From a virus, in the IMG/VR virus record IMGVR_UViG_3300032323_001713, positions 1 to 31,836 of that record: a stretch of 31,836 bases of DNA. One strand, given 5' to 3'. Of the stretch, positions 16,184 through 24,776 are shown piece after piece; the first letter of the stretch is position 1, and every line of letters starts with the position of its first letter. The notes under the pieces were generated by a model. That model made no database searches, was not told where the DNA came from, and saw only the letters and a list, made by a program, of their open reading frames with translations. Both the position numbers and the translations under genes were made by a program.

Positions 16184-18658
16184 CTATCCCTTCTTTATTA
16201 TTGATTCTAATTCTTCTATCTTAATCTGTTGCTCCTTAATAGCTTGTATTAATAGAGAAGCTAGGTTCCCGTATGAAACCATTAATGTTCCATCCTCCTT
16301 TTCAGTTATAACTTCAGGGAGAACCTTTTGAACCTCCTGTGCAATAACCCCCGCTCTTCTTGATTTATCTTCAGAGTCTTTTCTGGTAAAGGTTACACCC
16401 CTTATTTCCTTTATTTTTTCTATAGCATTCTCTATTTCTTCTACGTTTTCTTTAACTGAAATATCGGAGAAAGCAGCAATATCATAATCTGCATAGATTG
16501 AAATATTAGATACTTGACCTTCTATTTCTAAAGGATATGCTGGATTTGTACCTGCCCCTATACTTAATCTCTTGTTGGTATTGTCCCAGTATAATCCAGA
16601 ATCAGAACCTAAGGTTGTTGACCCGGTAAAAAATGCAACTTGTGTTGAAGTACCGTTTGCACCACCTACACCAGAAGTCCCAGATGATCCAGCATTTCCG
16701 TTAGCTCCTGAAGTTCCTGAAGATCCTGCATTACCATTAGCTCCTGAGGTTCCTGATGATCCAGCATCCCCGTTAGCTCCCGAAGTTCCTGACGATCCAG
16801 CATTTCCATTAGCTCCTGAGGTCCCCGACGATCCTGAAGATCCTGATGATCCTGCCGATCCAGCATTTCCATTAGCTCCTGATGTTCCTGATGACCCATT
16901 AGCTCCCGAGGTTCCTGAGGATCCGGAAGATCCGGAAGATCCAGAAGAACCCGATGATCCGGAAGATCCAGAAGAACCTGAGGATCCAGAAGAACCAGTT
17001 CTTCCACTTGATCCTGCTGATCCGGAAGTTCCAGATGTTCCTGAAGATCCTGATGGACCAACTGCACCGTCTAGATTCATTGCTAGAGATTCGCCTGCTG
17101 GATATACTCCTGTCCCTTCTACATCGGTCACCAAGATTGACATTTCCCCAGCTAGACCATCATACGATAAAACAGTTCCTGCTATATAATTAGACTCGTC
17201 TACCGCTATAATGACACTTTGTGCTATTGTATATGCAAGTTCTAATTCTTCAGTGTTAAAATAAATAGTACTTCCCAACGACACACCACCAAGATTTAAT
17301 GATAATTGTGTTGCATGTCCGCTGTCAACATAAAATGCTATTGTATAATATCTATCCCCAGAAAGACCTGAAGAACCGGACGTTCCAGTACTTCCACTTG
17401 ATCCTGAGGTTCCATTAGTTCCTGAAGAACCTGAAGTTCCTGAAGAACCCGAAGTTCCGCTCTGTCCAGAAGATCCAGATGACCCAAAAGTTCCATTTAC
17501 CCCAGAGGTACCGCTCGATCCCGAAGTTCCCGAAGAACCTGACGAGCCAGAAGTTCCTGACGATCCCGAAGTTCCTGTACTTCCTGACGATCCCGAAGTT
17601 CCGTTTATTCCAGAAGTTCCTGCTGCTCCTGTCACACCCCTTGGCCCCTGAGATCCTGAATCACCCGTTGCACCGGTAGGACCCATACTTCCCGAAGTAC
17701 CCGAAGATCCTGATATCCCGCTAGATCCACTTAATCCGCTAGATCCTGATGTACCAGAGCGTCCGGAGGATCCACTAGTTCCTGAAGGACCTGTTGGTCC
17801 GTTAGGAGGACCAGTAGGTCCGGTTGAACCGGTATTTCCCGTAGGACCAGTTGGCCCGGTCGATCCGATATATCCACTGAAATCTACCCAAGATTTAGCT
17901 CCTTCTATTCCTCCTAGCATTTCGCCCGAAGTTGGTGTAACCGAAATATTGGACGTAGTTAATCCTATTGTTTCGCCATTAAGTTCAGCAGAATATCCAG
18001 GTAAAGACTCTATAGTTACTGTTGTTGCATCAGAGGATGCTTTAATTGGATATAAAGTAGTGTCTATTGCAAGTATATCAGAAACTATTTTTTGTCCAGT
18101 TTGATAAACTGAACCCTGCCATGTTGTTGTTGTGATTGTAGTACCGTTAAATACTATACTTATAGTTCCCCCTGATGTACCTGAATTTATCGAAAAAACA
18201 AATCTAGAAGGAACATCACCCTGATACACGTAACCCTGGAATGCATTACCTACGAATCTAACATCCCCTGGTTCTGGTGGTTTGGTTATCTCTGTGTTTC
18301 TATCAACTCTAAATTTTACTCTACCCCCTGTTCCTATTCTATTATAAAGAACTAAATCACCGCCAACGTAACCATTATTTAAAATGCTAAAAGAAGATCC
18401 TGTAATACCTCCATTAGTTCCATCCAGTCCAATTTTAACCGGTCCTGTGGCTGGAAGCTTTATACCATTTGATTTTACTGTGTTTAGTAAAAAGTTTGAA
18501 TTTTGAGAATCGAACCCGGGTATTTCTATGGTTATACCAAAAGTAGACTGCAGAAGATTTATTGCATCTTTTATTTGACGAAAATTTTCATCAATTATTA
18601 GGTCCTGGTTTCCCTGGTTAGATACAGGGTTTATATTTAAATCTGTTAGTTCTTTCAT
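16184..18658 (-). CDS. Collagen-like tail fibre with S74 intramolecular chaperone
   Basis: An 824-residue trimeric fibre. Residues 1-260 are a beta-rich N-terminal region, with an early helix at 20-40 that may attach to the tail. Residues 262-434 and 534-668 are Gly-x-y collagen-like repeats, mostly GSSGTSG and GANGNAG, split by a globular insert (about 435-533). A beta-rich head (669-720) precedes the C-terminal Peptidase_S74 chaperone (731-824). There SDISVKENV supplies the Ser-Lys dyad (S731, K736) that in this family self-cleaves after the trimer folds. GVIAQEVQKVLPEVI and a C-terminal coiled coil are typical. It has a consensus late box and leads a five-gene run. Confidence 0.93.
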   Translation of the reverse strand: MKELTDLNINPVSNQGNQDLIIDENFRQIKDAINLLQSTFGITIEIPGFDSQNSNFLLNTVKSNGIKLPATGPVKIGLDGTNGGITGSSFSILNNGYVGGDLVLYNRIGTGGRVKFRVDRNTEITKPPEPGDVRFVGNAFQGYVYQGDVPSRFVFSINSGTSGGTISIVFNGTTITTTTWQGSVYQTGQKIVSDILAIDTTLYPIKASSDATTVTIESLPGYSAELNGETIGLTTSNISVTPTSGEMLGGIEGAKSWVDFSGYIGSTGPTGPTGNTGSTGPTGPPNGPTGPSGTSGSSGRSGTSGSSGLSGSSGISGSSGTSGSMGPTGATGDSGSQGPRGVTGAAGTSGINGTSGSSGSTGTSGSSGTSGSSGSSGTSGSSGTSGVNGTFGSSGSSGQSGTSGSSGTSGSSGTNGTSGSSGSTGTSGSSGLSGDRYYTIAFYVDSGHATQLSLNLGGVSLGSTIYFNTEELELAYTIAQSVIIAVDESNYIAGTVLSYDGLAGEMSILVTDVEGTGVYPAGESLAMNLDGAVGPSGSSGTSGTSGSAGSSGRTGSSGSSGSSGSSGSSGSSGSSGSSGSSGTSGANGSSGTSGANGNAGSAGSSGSSGSSGTSGANGNAGSSGTSGANGDAGSSGTSGANGNAGSSGTSGANGNAGSSGTSGVGGANGTSTQVAFFTGSTTLGSDSGLYWDNTNKRLSIGAGTNPAYPLEIEGQVSNISIYADYDIAAFSDISVKENVEEIENAIEKIKEIRGVTFTRKDSEDKSRRAGVIAQEVQKVLPEVITEKEDGTLMVSYGNLASLLIQAIKEQQIKIEELESIIKKG
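16655..17059 (-). repeat. Collagen-like coding repeat, distal block
   Basis: Tandem Gly-x-y codons coding GSSGSSGSSG then GTSGANGNAG units. The 15-residue unit NGNAGSSGTSGA recurs almost identically several times, pointing to recent expansion or slippage. Confidence 0.92.
17357..17875 (-). repeat. Collagen-like coding repeat, proximal block
   Basis: Gly-x-y codons start as GPTGPTGNTGSTGPTGPP, then turn to GTSGSSG units. The block is separated from the distal block by a globular insert of about 100 residues. Confidence 0.92.
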
Positions 18659-18677
18659 TTCAAATGGATACTTTACT

Positions 18678-18685
18678 TATATATC
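18678..18685 (-). promoter_or_regulatory. Late-type promoter box
   Basis: TCGTGGATATATAAGTAAAG lies about 19 bases upstream of the fibre ATG, in the 47-base gap after the replication block. Confidence 0.6.
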
Positions 18686-18705
18686 CACGAAAAAAAGAAC
18701 CTAGA

Positions 18706-19104
18706 TTAACCAACCAGTTCCTCTATACCTTTAGAAAATTCTTTAAATTCTTTGGGGAAGTATTTGCCCAATTCTGCTATTTCTCGATTTGAGATCTCGT
18801 ATTTATTCTTTATGAAGTTTGCAGCATTCTCAGAAGGCAAAAAATTCTTAATTTTTTCTTTTTTCGCAGTCGGGGTGAAAAACCAACCCGGAGGGGTTTT
18901 ATATGATCTATTAAGTGTTGTCTTCCAAAAATCTACAACTGGGACAGGATCTATCTTTGTGTTATTAAATGCTTGGGCCTGAAGAGGGAATGATATACTC
19001 ATCATTCGATTTATCATAAAGAAATTTCTAGATTTATCTACTTTAGAGACATCCTCCCACTTCTTTTCCGAAAAAAATGCTTTTAAAATATCAAATAGTT
19101 CCAT
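18706..19104 (-). CDS. 62: Probable clamp loader small subunit, gp62-like
   Basis: A 132-residue protein, shorter than T4 gp62 (187). It follows the pattern of short gp62 versions in T4-like phages of environmental bacteria: LFDxLxAFF....W at the start, then FFMINRMMSISFPLQAQ (family YMINRFLS), a central KTPPGWFFTPT segment and a basic helical end. In T4, gp62 joins four gp44 subunits to load the gp45 clamp. Its ATG overlaps the nuclease stop by one base, and it closes the replication block that includes gp44. Identity is inferred from the INR motif, size and context. Confidence 0.6.
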   Translation of the reverse strand: MELFDILKAFFSEKKWEDVSKVDKSRNFFMINRMMSISFPLQAQAFNNTKIDPVPVVDFWKTTLNRSYKTPPGWFFTPTAKKEKIKNFLPSENAANFIKNKYEISNREIAELGKYFPKEFKEFSKGIEELVG

Positions 19105-20234
19105 TATCTAAAACTCTTAAATGGGTTAAATGCTGAAGGTGCTTCGTAGGTGTCCCATCGGGATCTTCCTATCAAATTTTTCTTATCTATTAAAACTGGC
19201 TTAATAGTAAGGTTGGTGTTTTTAAATGAGAATTCCATATCAGCTAAAACTTGTTCTGGTATAACCTGATCAGAAAGCCAAACTAGCTGGGCATTTTCAT
19301 GGTAATTATCCGCAACTTCTTTTCTGTTAACTGAGTTATCCGTATAAGACATGGATCTTAATACATATCCAGAGATCCAATCTTTAAATTCTTCTTCTTT
19401 CCAGATTTCTTCTAGTCTAGAATTTCCCCATCCAGATTGCATAAAGCTTTCGTAAATAGATTTTGCTTTTGTTGGGGTTAGCTTAAATACCTTTCCGGGG
19501 GTTTTTTCATATGAAAATACACTAGGAACGTCATCGCCTTTATCACCGGTTAAAATCTTTTCAAATGTTAATCTTAATGGATCAGTAAATTCCAATGTTG
19601 CAGATGCTGATATGTTAAGCATTTTCTCTTTTTCAGTGTCCCCTGCAAAGTCTAAATTGAATATAGATGTTTCTCTTTCCTTATCAAGGTAATCCTGCTT
19701 CCAGTTTGGAGAACAAAATATCTTGTTATTCTTTGAATTTGCATTCCAACAAACTGTCCAGGTAGAATCACAGCCAACTAGCTGGTGACTATCTTTATCT
19801 CCCGAATAGATAACAACATTATGCCCAAGATTTCTAAGTTTTTGATTCCAAAACCATAACAGATCATCCCCCTCTGCACCCTGAGCTGTAGAATAGATGT
19901 ACCCGTTCGTTTCTAAGAATTTTCCAAACTCATCCATTAGTTCAAAAAATGAACCCCAGTCTACTTTTTCGTTTTTAATTCTTGATCCTTTGTATTCTGC
20001 TCTTTTTATTTCTAGATTCTTTCTCCAGGATCTTGAATCCTTACAAAAGATAACATGTCCGTTTATTGGCAATTGATTTAAGGAATAGCAAAGATCTGTT
20101 ATGATCTTTCTCATAAACATTCCCTGGTCTGCACTTTGCGAAAGGACCTCTGCTGGTTGCTTAGAACCAAAGTCTGAAAATATTGCGAACGTCTTATGAA
20201 ATAAGTAGTTCCCATCAACGATAACTGAAACCAT
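19104..20234 (-). CDS. rnh: FEN-family 5'-3' exonuclease (T4 RNase H-like)
   Basis: A 376-residue structure-specific 5' nuclease that removes RNA primers and flaps. Acidic metal sites appear in order: IVDGNYLFH (first Asp), AEGDDLLWFW, YSGDKDSHQL, and TGDKGDDVPSV, which opens the helix-hairpin-helix DNA-binding region continuing with PTKAKSIYE. It is somewhat longer than T4 RNase H (305 residues). It starts one base after the kinase stop and overlaps the gp62-like start, so it is coupled with the replication block. Partnering with the ligase of the same block in Okazaki-fragment processing is the natural reading. Confidence 0.88.
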   Translation of the reverse strand: MVSVIVDGNYLFHKTFAIFSDFGSKQPAEVLSQSADQGMFMRKIITDLCYSLNQLPINGHVIFCKDSRSWRKNLEIKRAEYKGSRIKNEKVDWGSFFELMDEFGKFLETNGYIYSTAQGAEGDDLLWFWNQKLRNLGHNVVIYSGDKDSHQLVGCDSTWTVCWNANSKNNKIFCSPNWKQDYLDKERETSIFNLDFAGDTEKEKMLNISASATLEFTDPLRLTFEKILTGDKGDDVPSVFSYEKTPGKVFKLTPTKAKSIYESFMQSGWGNSRLEEIWKEEEFKDWISGYVLRSMSYTDNSVNRKEVADNYHENAQLVWLSDQVIPEQVLADMEFSFKNTNLTIKPVLIDKKNLIGRSRWDTYEAPSAFNPFKSFR

Positions 20235-20235
20235 A

Positions 20236-20724
20236 TTAAAAGTCTGAATTTGTTACTCTCATATCATAGTTAGAAAACTCGAAAAAATCCTTGTCGTCTG
20301 CTTCTATTCTTCTCTCCGCGGAGTCAGCATCTTTTCTTTGTGTCAATCTTTCTTTTATAACCTCTCTCGGCGGATCTATAAATATAACAAAACACTTTTT
20401 ACGATCCTCTTCTTTAATATTATTAACACCTCTTGGTGTCATTATAAAAAGATTAGAATCCATAAAATCTGTAGTTAGCGTACCATACCTCCACCCGTTG
20501 AATTCGTCTATCTCATAGAAATCGGAAAGGTTACTATCAAAGTATTCTATCGAAGTAAATCTATAATCCTTTCCATCTTTTTCCCCATCTCTTATAGGTC
20601 TGCTCGTATAGGATACGCAATATTTAAATCCTTTTTCTTCAAATTTTTTTCTTAAAAAGTCTTTACCGGATCCTCCTCTTCCTACTAAAACTATTTTTCC
20701 GGTATTAAGTGTTTGTTCTAACAT
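20236..20724 (-). CDS. Guanylate kinase-like (d)NMP kinase
   Basis: A 162-residue P-loop kinase. The loop is VLVGRGGSGKDFL (GRGGSGKD). It is followed by the guanylate-kinase signature SYTSRPIRDGEKDGKDYRF, whose Ser/Arg/Glu residues bind the nucleoside monophosphate. The lid-type segment RLTQRKDADSAERRI contains the expected Arg residues. It is shorter than bacterial Gmk (about 205). It probably raises dGDP/GDP supply for phage DNA synthesis; T4's own dNMP kinase (gp1) is a different branch. It sits between the clamp loader ATPase and the flap nuclease. Confidence 0.85.
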   Translation of the reverse strand: MLEQTLNTGKIVLVGRGGSGKDFLRKKFEEKGFKYCVSYTSRPIRDGEKDGKDYRFTSIEYFDSNLSDFYEIDEFNGWRYGTLTTDFMDSNLFIMTPRGVNNIKEEDRKKCFVIFIDPPREVIKERLTQRKDADSAERRIEADDKDFFEFSNYDMRVTNSDF

Positions 20725-20729
20725 AATCT

Positions 20730-21674
20730 TTACTGTGTCAATTTTTGTATCGAGTAAAACAGTGACAATAAACTAACAACGGGATCTATGACCTGCGTTC
20801 TCTGCGCTTGGTGTTGTGCTACAAGTATTAGAACCGCAGGAATAATTTGGACCTTATCCGACTTTTTCTCTCTGATCCATTCAATCAATTCCCTTCCCAT
20901 AGATTCCATCACCTCTCCAACTGAATTTGAATATTGTCCAGCTATGATCTGATAGCTTTTAATTGGATCTAATTTTTGAAAAAGCATTTCGTACAGTTCC
21001 TCGTAATCCCATGCAGTTTCGGATACCTTCTGTTCATTAATCTCTGATATTTCTTGAATCTGCCATCTTTGGATACAGTTCAATGCAGATCTTAAATCTG
21101 GATAATATCTTTTTACAAAGGAATTCAAAGCTTTATCTTCTATAGTGATTCCTAGTTTGGATAAAATTAAAATTATTCTTTTTTGCCATTCGTCCTTTAA
21201 TTCCTGTTCTTCTTCCTTGTTTATAGGATCAAAAACAAAAACTTCAAATCTGCTTTTCATTGGATCTGGAACTTTATTGATCCAATTACAGGTAGCTACG
21301 AACCTAGTGTTCTTAGCAAACTTTTCCATTGTTCCTCTTAGAGCTTTATAGAATTGATCAGAAGCTCCGTCAAACTCATCCAGTACCACAACCTTCATTG
21401 CATTCTCTTCGTTCATTATCGATATTGTAGAACAAAATCCTGTGATTTTCTCCCTAACAGTATCAACAGAGCTTTCGTCAGAAACGTTAATGAAAAGTCT
21501 AGGTGAATCGTTTGATAAAATTTTAGCAAGCGAAGTTTTACCAGATCCTGGAGATCCTGTTAATAAAACATTTTGCTGTAACCCATTCTGAAAAGCATCT
21601 TTGATCCTTTTGGGAAGGATCATATGCTTAAGTTCTTTAGGTCTTAACTTTTCCGTTAATAGATTATTGATCAT
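20730..21674 (-). CDS. 44: Sliding-clamp loader ATPase, gp44-like
   Basis: A 314-residue AAA+ ATPase of the RFC/gp44 type, which opens the gp45 clamp and closes it on primed DNA. Motifs: TEKLRPKEL at the start (family EKYRP), Walker A GSPGSGKT (40-47), Walker B VVVLDEFD (95-102), sensor 1 ATCN (127-130), and the arginine-finger motif as SRF (141-143; usually SRC). Length matches T4 gp44 (319). ATGA overlaps the ligase stop. The clamp gene itself (gp45) is not in the window. Confidence 0.92.
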   Translation of the reverse strand: MINNLLTEKLRPKELKHMILPKRIKDAFQNGLQQNVLLTGSPGSGKTSLAKILSNDSPRLFINVSDESSVDTVREKITGFCSTISIMNEENAMKVVVLDEFDGASDQFYKALRGTMEKFAKNTRFVATCNWINKVPDPMKSRFEVFVFDPINKEEEQELKDEWQKRIILILSKLGITIEDKALNSFVKRYYPDLRSALNCIQRWQIQEISEINEQKVSETAWDYEELYEMLFQKLDPIKSYQIIAGQYSNSVGEVMESMGRELIEWIREKKSDKVQIIPAVLILVAQHQAQRTQVIDPVVSLLSLFYSIQKLTQ

Positions 21675-22993
21675 TTCTTTTTGTTAAATCTTGTTACTAA
21701 ATTTTCAGGCTCTGTTTTATCAGATCTTACTTCTATAAATCTGGGAAGAAATAGGGATTTGTTCCCGGTCTTATCTTCTATAGGAACGTTATATTGAATT
21801 GTTACAATTCTACCTATTATATCATTAGGGTCCTTAGAAAGTTCGATTAAATCTTTTTCAGTAAATCCAGATCCAACTTTAACCTGATATTCACCCGAAG
21901 AATCCATACAAGTAAATCCTCCGATAAAACCCTCTCTTTTGCCCTCTCCCGGATACCATCCAGTAACTACCAGATCGCAGTCCTCAACTTCTTTAAATTT
22001 AATCCATGACTTAGATCTTTTGCATTCGTATACGTGTGACGGATCTTTCATAATGACACCTTCCCCGCCATCAGCAACTATTTGTTCGTAGATTGGCATT
22101 AGCTCTTCTTTTGTTTTTGCCTCCCATTTTCTTGCTAGAACAACGTTTGGGGTTTCACCACCACATTCAAAAACCCTTTCGAGTGTCTGTCTTCTGATCG
22201 TATATGGGGCTTCGCCCTTGCCGGTCTTAATAGAAGCCATTCCGTCAATATCAAACGTGTTAAAAAGTAAATCGTCACCAATAGATTCTTTTGGTGATCC
22301 CTTTAAAATCTGATTGACTTTTCCGCTTACACTTTTCCTGTCTTTGTCTGTTAGTTCTCCGTCGAAGAAGATATCCCCAAGATCTCTACTTAGATGCAAA
22401 AGCTGTTCTGCAATCTTGGTTAAATATTTGGTGTCAAGTTCATTAAATGCTCTCGTGTAGAATTTTGCTTTGCTTCCTTCGATGGCGCAGATAACGCGGA
22501 CACCGTCATATTTTTCCTCACAAACAATTGAATCCCATTTATCGATTGCCTTATGGTCATCCTCGGCTAACATTAAACTAGGATCTGGAATTAATTCTTT
22601 CCCAACTGCTTTATTGATCAGCTTTGCCCCTATCCCTATGTTCATTCGCTTTGTAAGCACCTTAGCGAAGACTTTTTTTAATTCTATATGATAACCAGTG
22701 GATTCGATTAAACGTGCAGCCTTGGCCCTTAAATTGTCGTTTATTGCAGGTGCTTTCTTTAGTTCCTCACATAAGCTAACAAATTCTGTGTAAAGATTAG
22801 GATTTTCACCACATTCTTTATCCTCGAATTCAATTTTATGAAGCTTTGTTGTGACAAACGGATCAAAACATATAGCTAGAATATATTCCAGTTCCTGGGA
22901 TAGATTTTCTGATATTAGCTGCTGTTTTTTCTTTTGTGATCCTTCCCCCGCGGATCTTTCTATTTCAAGGAGTAATTCAAGTTCTTTTTTCAT
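21671..22993 (-). CDS. 30: ATP-dependent DNA ligase (T4 gp30-like)
   Basis: A 440-residue ATP-dependent ligase. The adenylated Lys lies in EEKYDGVRV (K161). Further motifs are FFDGEL (motif III), GEGVIMKDP (motif IV) and KSWIKFK (motif V), followed by an OB-fold region. The start is set at the ATG at 22993. An upstream TTG at 23014 stays in frame, but it lies inside the TACATTTG promoter box and adds only seven residues. It begins the replication block and is coupled to gp44 by ATGA. The final residues are basic (RFNKKK). Confidence 0.93.
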   Translation of the reverse strand: MKKELELLLEIERSAGEGSQKKKQQLISENLSQELEYILAICFDPFVTTKLHKIEFEDKECGENPNLYTEFVSLCEELKKAPAINDNLRAKAARLIESTGYHIELKKVFAKVLTKRMNIGIGAKLINKAVGKELIPDPSLMLAEDDHKAIDKWDSIVCEEKYDGVRVICAIEGSKAKFYTRAFNELDTKYLTKIAEQLLHLSRDLGDIFFDGELTDKDRKSVSGKVNQILKGSPKESIGDDLLFNTFDIDGMASIKTGKGEAPYTIRRQTLERVFECGGETPNVVLARKWEAKTKEELMPIYEQIVADGGEGVIMKDPSHVYECKRSKSWIKFKEVEDCDLVVTGWYPGEGKREGFIGGFTCMDSSGEYQVKVGSGFTEKDLIELSKDPNDIIGRIVTIQYNVPIEDKTGNKSLFLPRFIEVRSDKTEPENLVTRFNKKK

Positions 22994-23011
22994 ACATTTA
23001 AATTTACAATC

Positions 23012-23019
23012 CAAATGTA
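23012..23019 (-). promoter_or_regulatory. Host-type promoter box (TAnnTTTG) before ligase
   Basis: TACATTTG lies 19 bases upstream of the ligase ATG. The same eight bases occur before the P-loop gene at 92. No clear -33 element is seen. Confidence 0.45.
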
Positions 23020-23054
23020 CGTGGAAAACTCGTTTATAAAAAATGTTTCGGATA

Positions 23055-24773
23055 TTACGGTGCTACCTCTTCTGCTGCGGGTGCTTCTGCTGCTGGTTCT
23101 GCTGCAGGTGCTTCCGCTGCTGGCTCTGCTGCTGGGGTTTCTGCTGCTGGGGTTTCTGCTGCTGGGGTAGCTTCTGTGGTATCAGAAGGTGTAGTGCTAC
23201 CTGCTGCAGCTTCTGTTGAAGCAGCTGCCTCTTTACCTTCTTCCTCTTCCTTCTTTTTATAGATATCATTAACTCTTTTATCCTCATTAGTTAATCCGAG
23301 GAATTTGTTAATTAGGAATTCTTGACTAAAATAAGGGATTTCTTCGTCGCCCTTCTTTTCTTTTATCTCAGATAAACCTGATATAAAATCGATCTTTTTA
23401 ATAAGTTGTTCTATTTCTTTAGATTCCCCAAATTGATTATCGGAGTTAAACTTAACCCCTAGTTGTGATCTAAAAACCGGATCATTATCTAATTCTGGAT
23501 AGTCTAGAGTCATTTGTATCCACAGAGGCTTCAATAGGATCTCTTGATATATGGATCTAATTCTATTAATGAATTTATTATATCTAATCTCGTCTCTTTC
23601 CGCGGATTCAGCTCCTATTTTATAAGTACCTACTGTTCCACCAGATCTAGCAGCAAATCTGTTAAATGGTATTTTAGAATCTGCCTTTAACTTATTAAAG
23701 AAATAAACAACAGCATCTATCACATTTAAATTAGGTCCTCCACTATTGATCGTTTCGATTTTAGGGGATTCTCCACCTTGTACAGGGAAAAGATAGTTTT
23801 TATAGAATTGAAGATTAGGTCTTCCGTTAACACTTAATTCTCCGGAGTCTGTATTAAGTTTTATATCCTCTTTATACATCGTCATTAATTCACCAAGTGT
23901 TTCTTTGGCCTTTTGAGGAGATCTTGATCCTACAGGAATTGTCATCTTAAGACGAAAAGATGCATTCATAACGTTCCAGATAATTCTGGTATGCTCCATG
24001 ATCTTTAGAAGATTATGGGATCTTATTAATCTTTCAACGTAACTTGTTCTTGATGTTGTATTACCTTTCGCAAAAGAAATGTATATTACCTGTGCATCAT
24101 AAAGTTTTCTTTCTCTAACGCTGTCATTAAAATATTGATACCAGATCTGGACTGCTTGCCCTCCTGGATTTTTTTCTATAGAAGGCGTTAATGAAGTCGG
24201 ATCTAATTCTTTAAATCCAACTATCTGTTTTCCGTCATCAGAATAAACAATTTCAAACGATAAAAATCCGTCTATTAAGAATTGTCTGAAGTATTGCCAT
24301 GCTGAAATACCGTTATTAAATCCGTGTGAAACGTAGATCTTTCTAAAATTTTCTCTTAGAGCATCTGCTATTTCATCTTTTAGATCTAAATTAACTAAAG
24401 AAAGATTGCAACAAAAATTTCTATCATCATAAACAATAGCTTCGTCTGCTAAAATATCTAAGATCCATTCAATCTCTGCATTTAGTGCAAAGCTTCTTAA
24501 AAAATCTCTTTTAAATGGATAGTCTTTATCGAAATAAGCAATATACTTCCTGTTTGAAGTATCCTGTGCAGCCAAATTAAAAACAAAATCCTCGTCTGAA
24601 TCAGTCAGAGCTAATCTTTGTCTCATAGCAGCTTCGGAAACGCCTATGGCTTGAGAATTTTTCACAACAAGATCTTTATACTCCATACCGAAAGATCCGA
24701 TTTTACTCACGGTCCTCAGTATGCGACCTATATTAGGGTTTTTCTGAGAAAAATTATCAATGAATCCTGACAT
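23055..24773 (-). CDS. 20: Portal vertex protein, second gp20 paralogue
   Basis: A 572-residue gp20-type portal. The T4 landmark DNAVSEIVSDAIVYED appears as WILDILADEAIVYDDRN. Further shared landmarks are GFKELDPTSL, YISFAKGNTTSRTSYVERLI, HTRIIWNVMNASFRL, the SGELSVNGRPNLQF segment and FLGLTNEDKRVND (T4 MTDEEI region). It differs from the upstream copy throughout but aligns almost end to end. Its C-terminus ends in about 60 residues of Ala/Pro/Glu repeats (AAETPAAEPAAEAP) that the other copy has only in short form. It starts three bases after the first portal's stop, so they are cotranscribed. Both copies keep the core landmarks, so neither looks like a decaying copy. Confidence 0.92.
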   Translation of the reverse strand: MSGFIDNFSQKNPNIGRILRTVSKIGSFGMEYKDLVVKNSQAIGVSEAAMRQRLALTDSDEDFVFNLAAQDTSNRKYIAYFDKDYPFKRDFLRSFALNAEIEWILDILADEAIVYDDRNFCCNLSLVNLDLKDEIADALRENFRKIYVSHGFNNGISAWQYFRQFLIDGFLSFEIVYSDDGKQIVGFKELDPTSLTPSIEKNPGGQAVQIWYQYFNDSVRERKLYDAQVIYISFAKGNTTSRTSYVERLIRSHNLLKIMEHTRIIWNVMNASFRLKMTIPVGSRSPQKAKETLGELMTMYKEDIKLNTDSGELSVNGRPNLQFYKNYLFPVQGGESPKIETINSGGPNLNVIDAVVYFFNKLKADSKIPFNRFAARSGGTVGTYKIGAESAERDEIRYNKFINRIRSIYQEILLKPLWIQMTLDYPELDNDPVFRSQLGVKFNSDNQFGESKEIEQLIKKIDFISGLSEIKEKKGDEEIPYFSQEFLINKFLGLTNEDKRVNDIYKKKEEEEGKEAAASTEAAAGSTTPSDTTEATPAAETPAAETPAAEPAAEAPAAEPAAEAPAAEEVAP

Positions 24774-24776
24774 TTA

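Noticed and set aside
16666-17067. Minus-strand open frame rich in Leu, Gln, Glu and Asp inside the fibre gene
   Set aside because: Another frame of the same low-complexity repeats.
16572-17189. Plus-strand open frame rich in Pro, Glu and Asp
   Set aside because: It is the antisense of the collagen-like repeats. The repeat composition keeps the frame open, and it lacks any promoter or family match.
22994-23014. TTG start for the DNA ligase
   Set aside because: It lies within the TACATTTG promoter box. The ATG at 22993 is better placed.
23063-23287. Gln/Pro-rich minus-strand frame at the end of the second portal
   Set aside because: A shadow of the Ala/Pro/Glu repeat tail of the portal.
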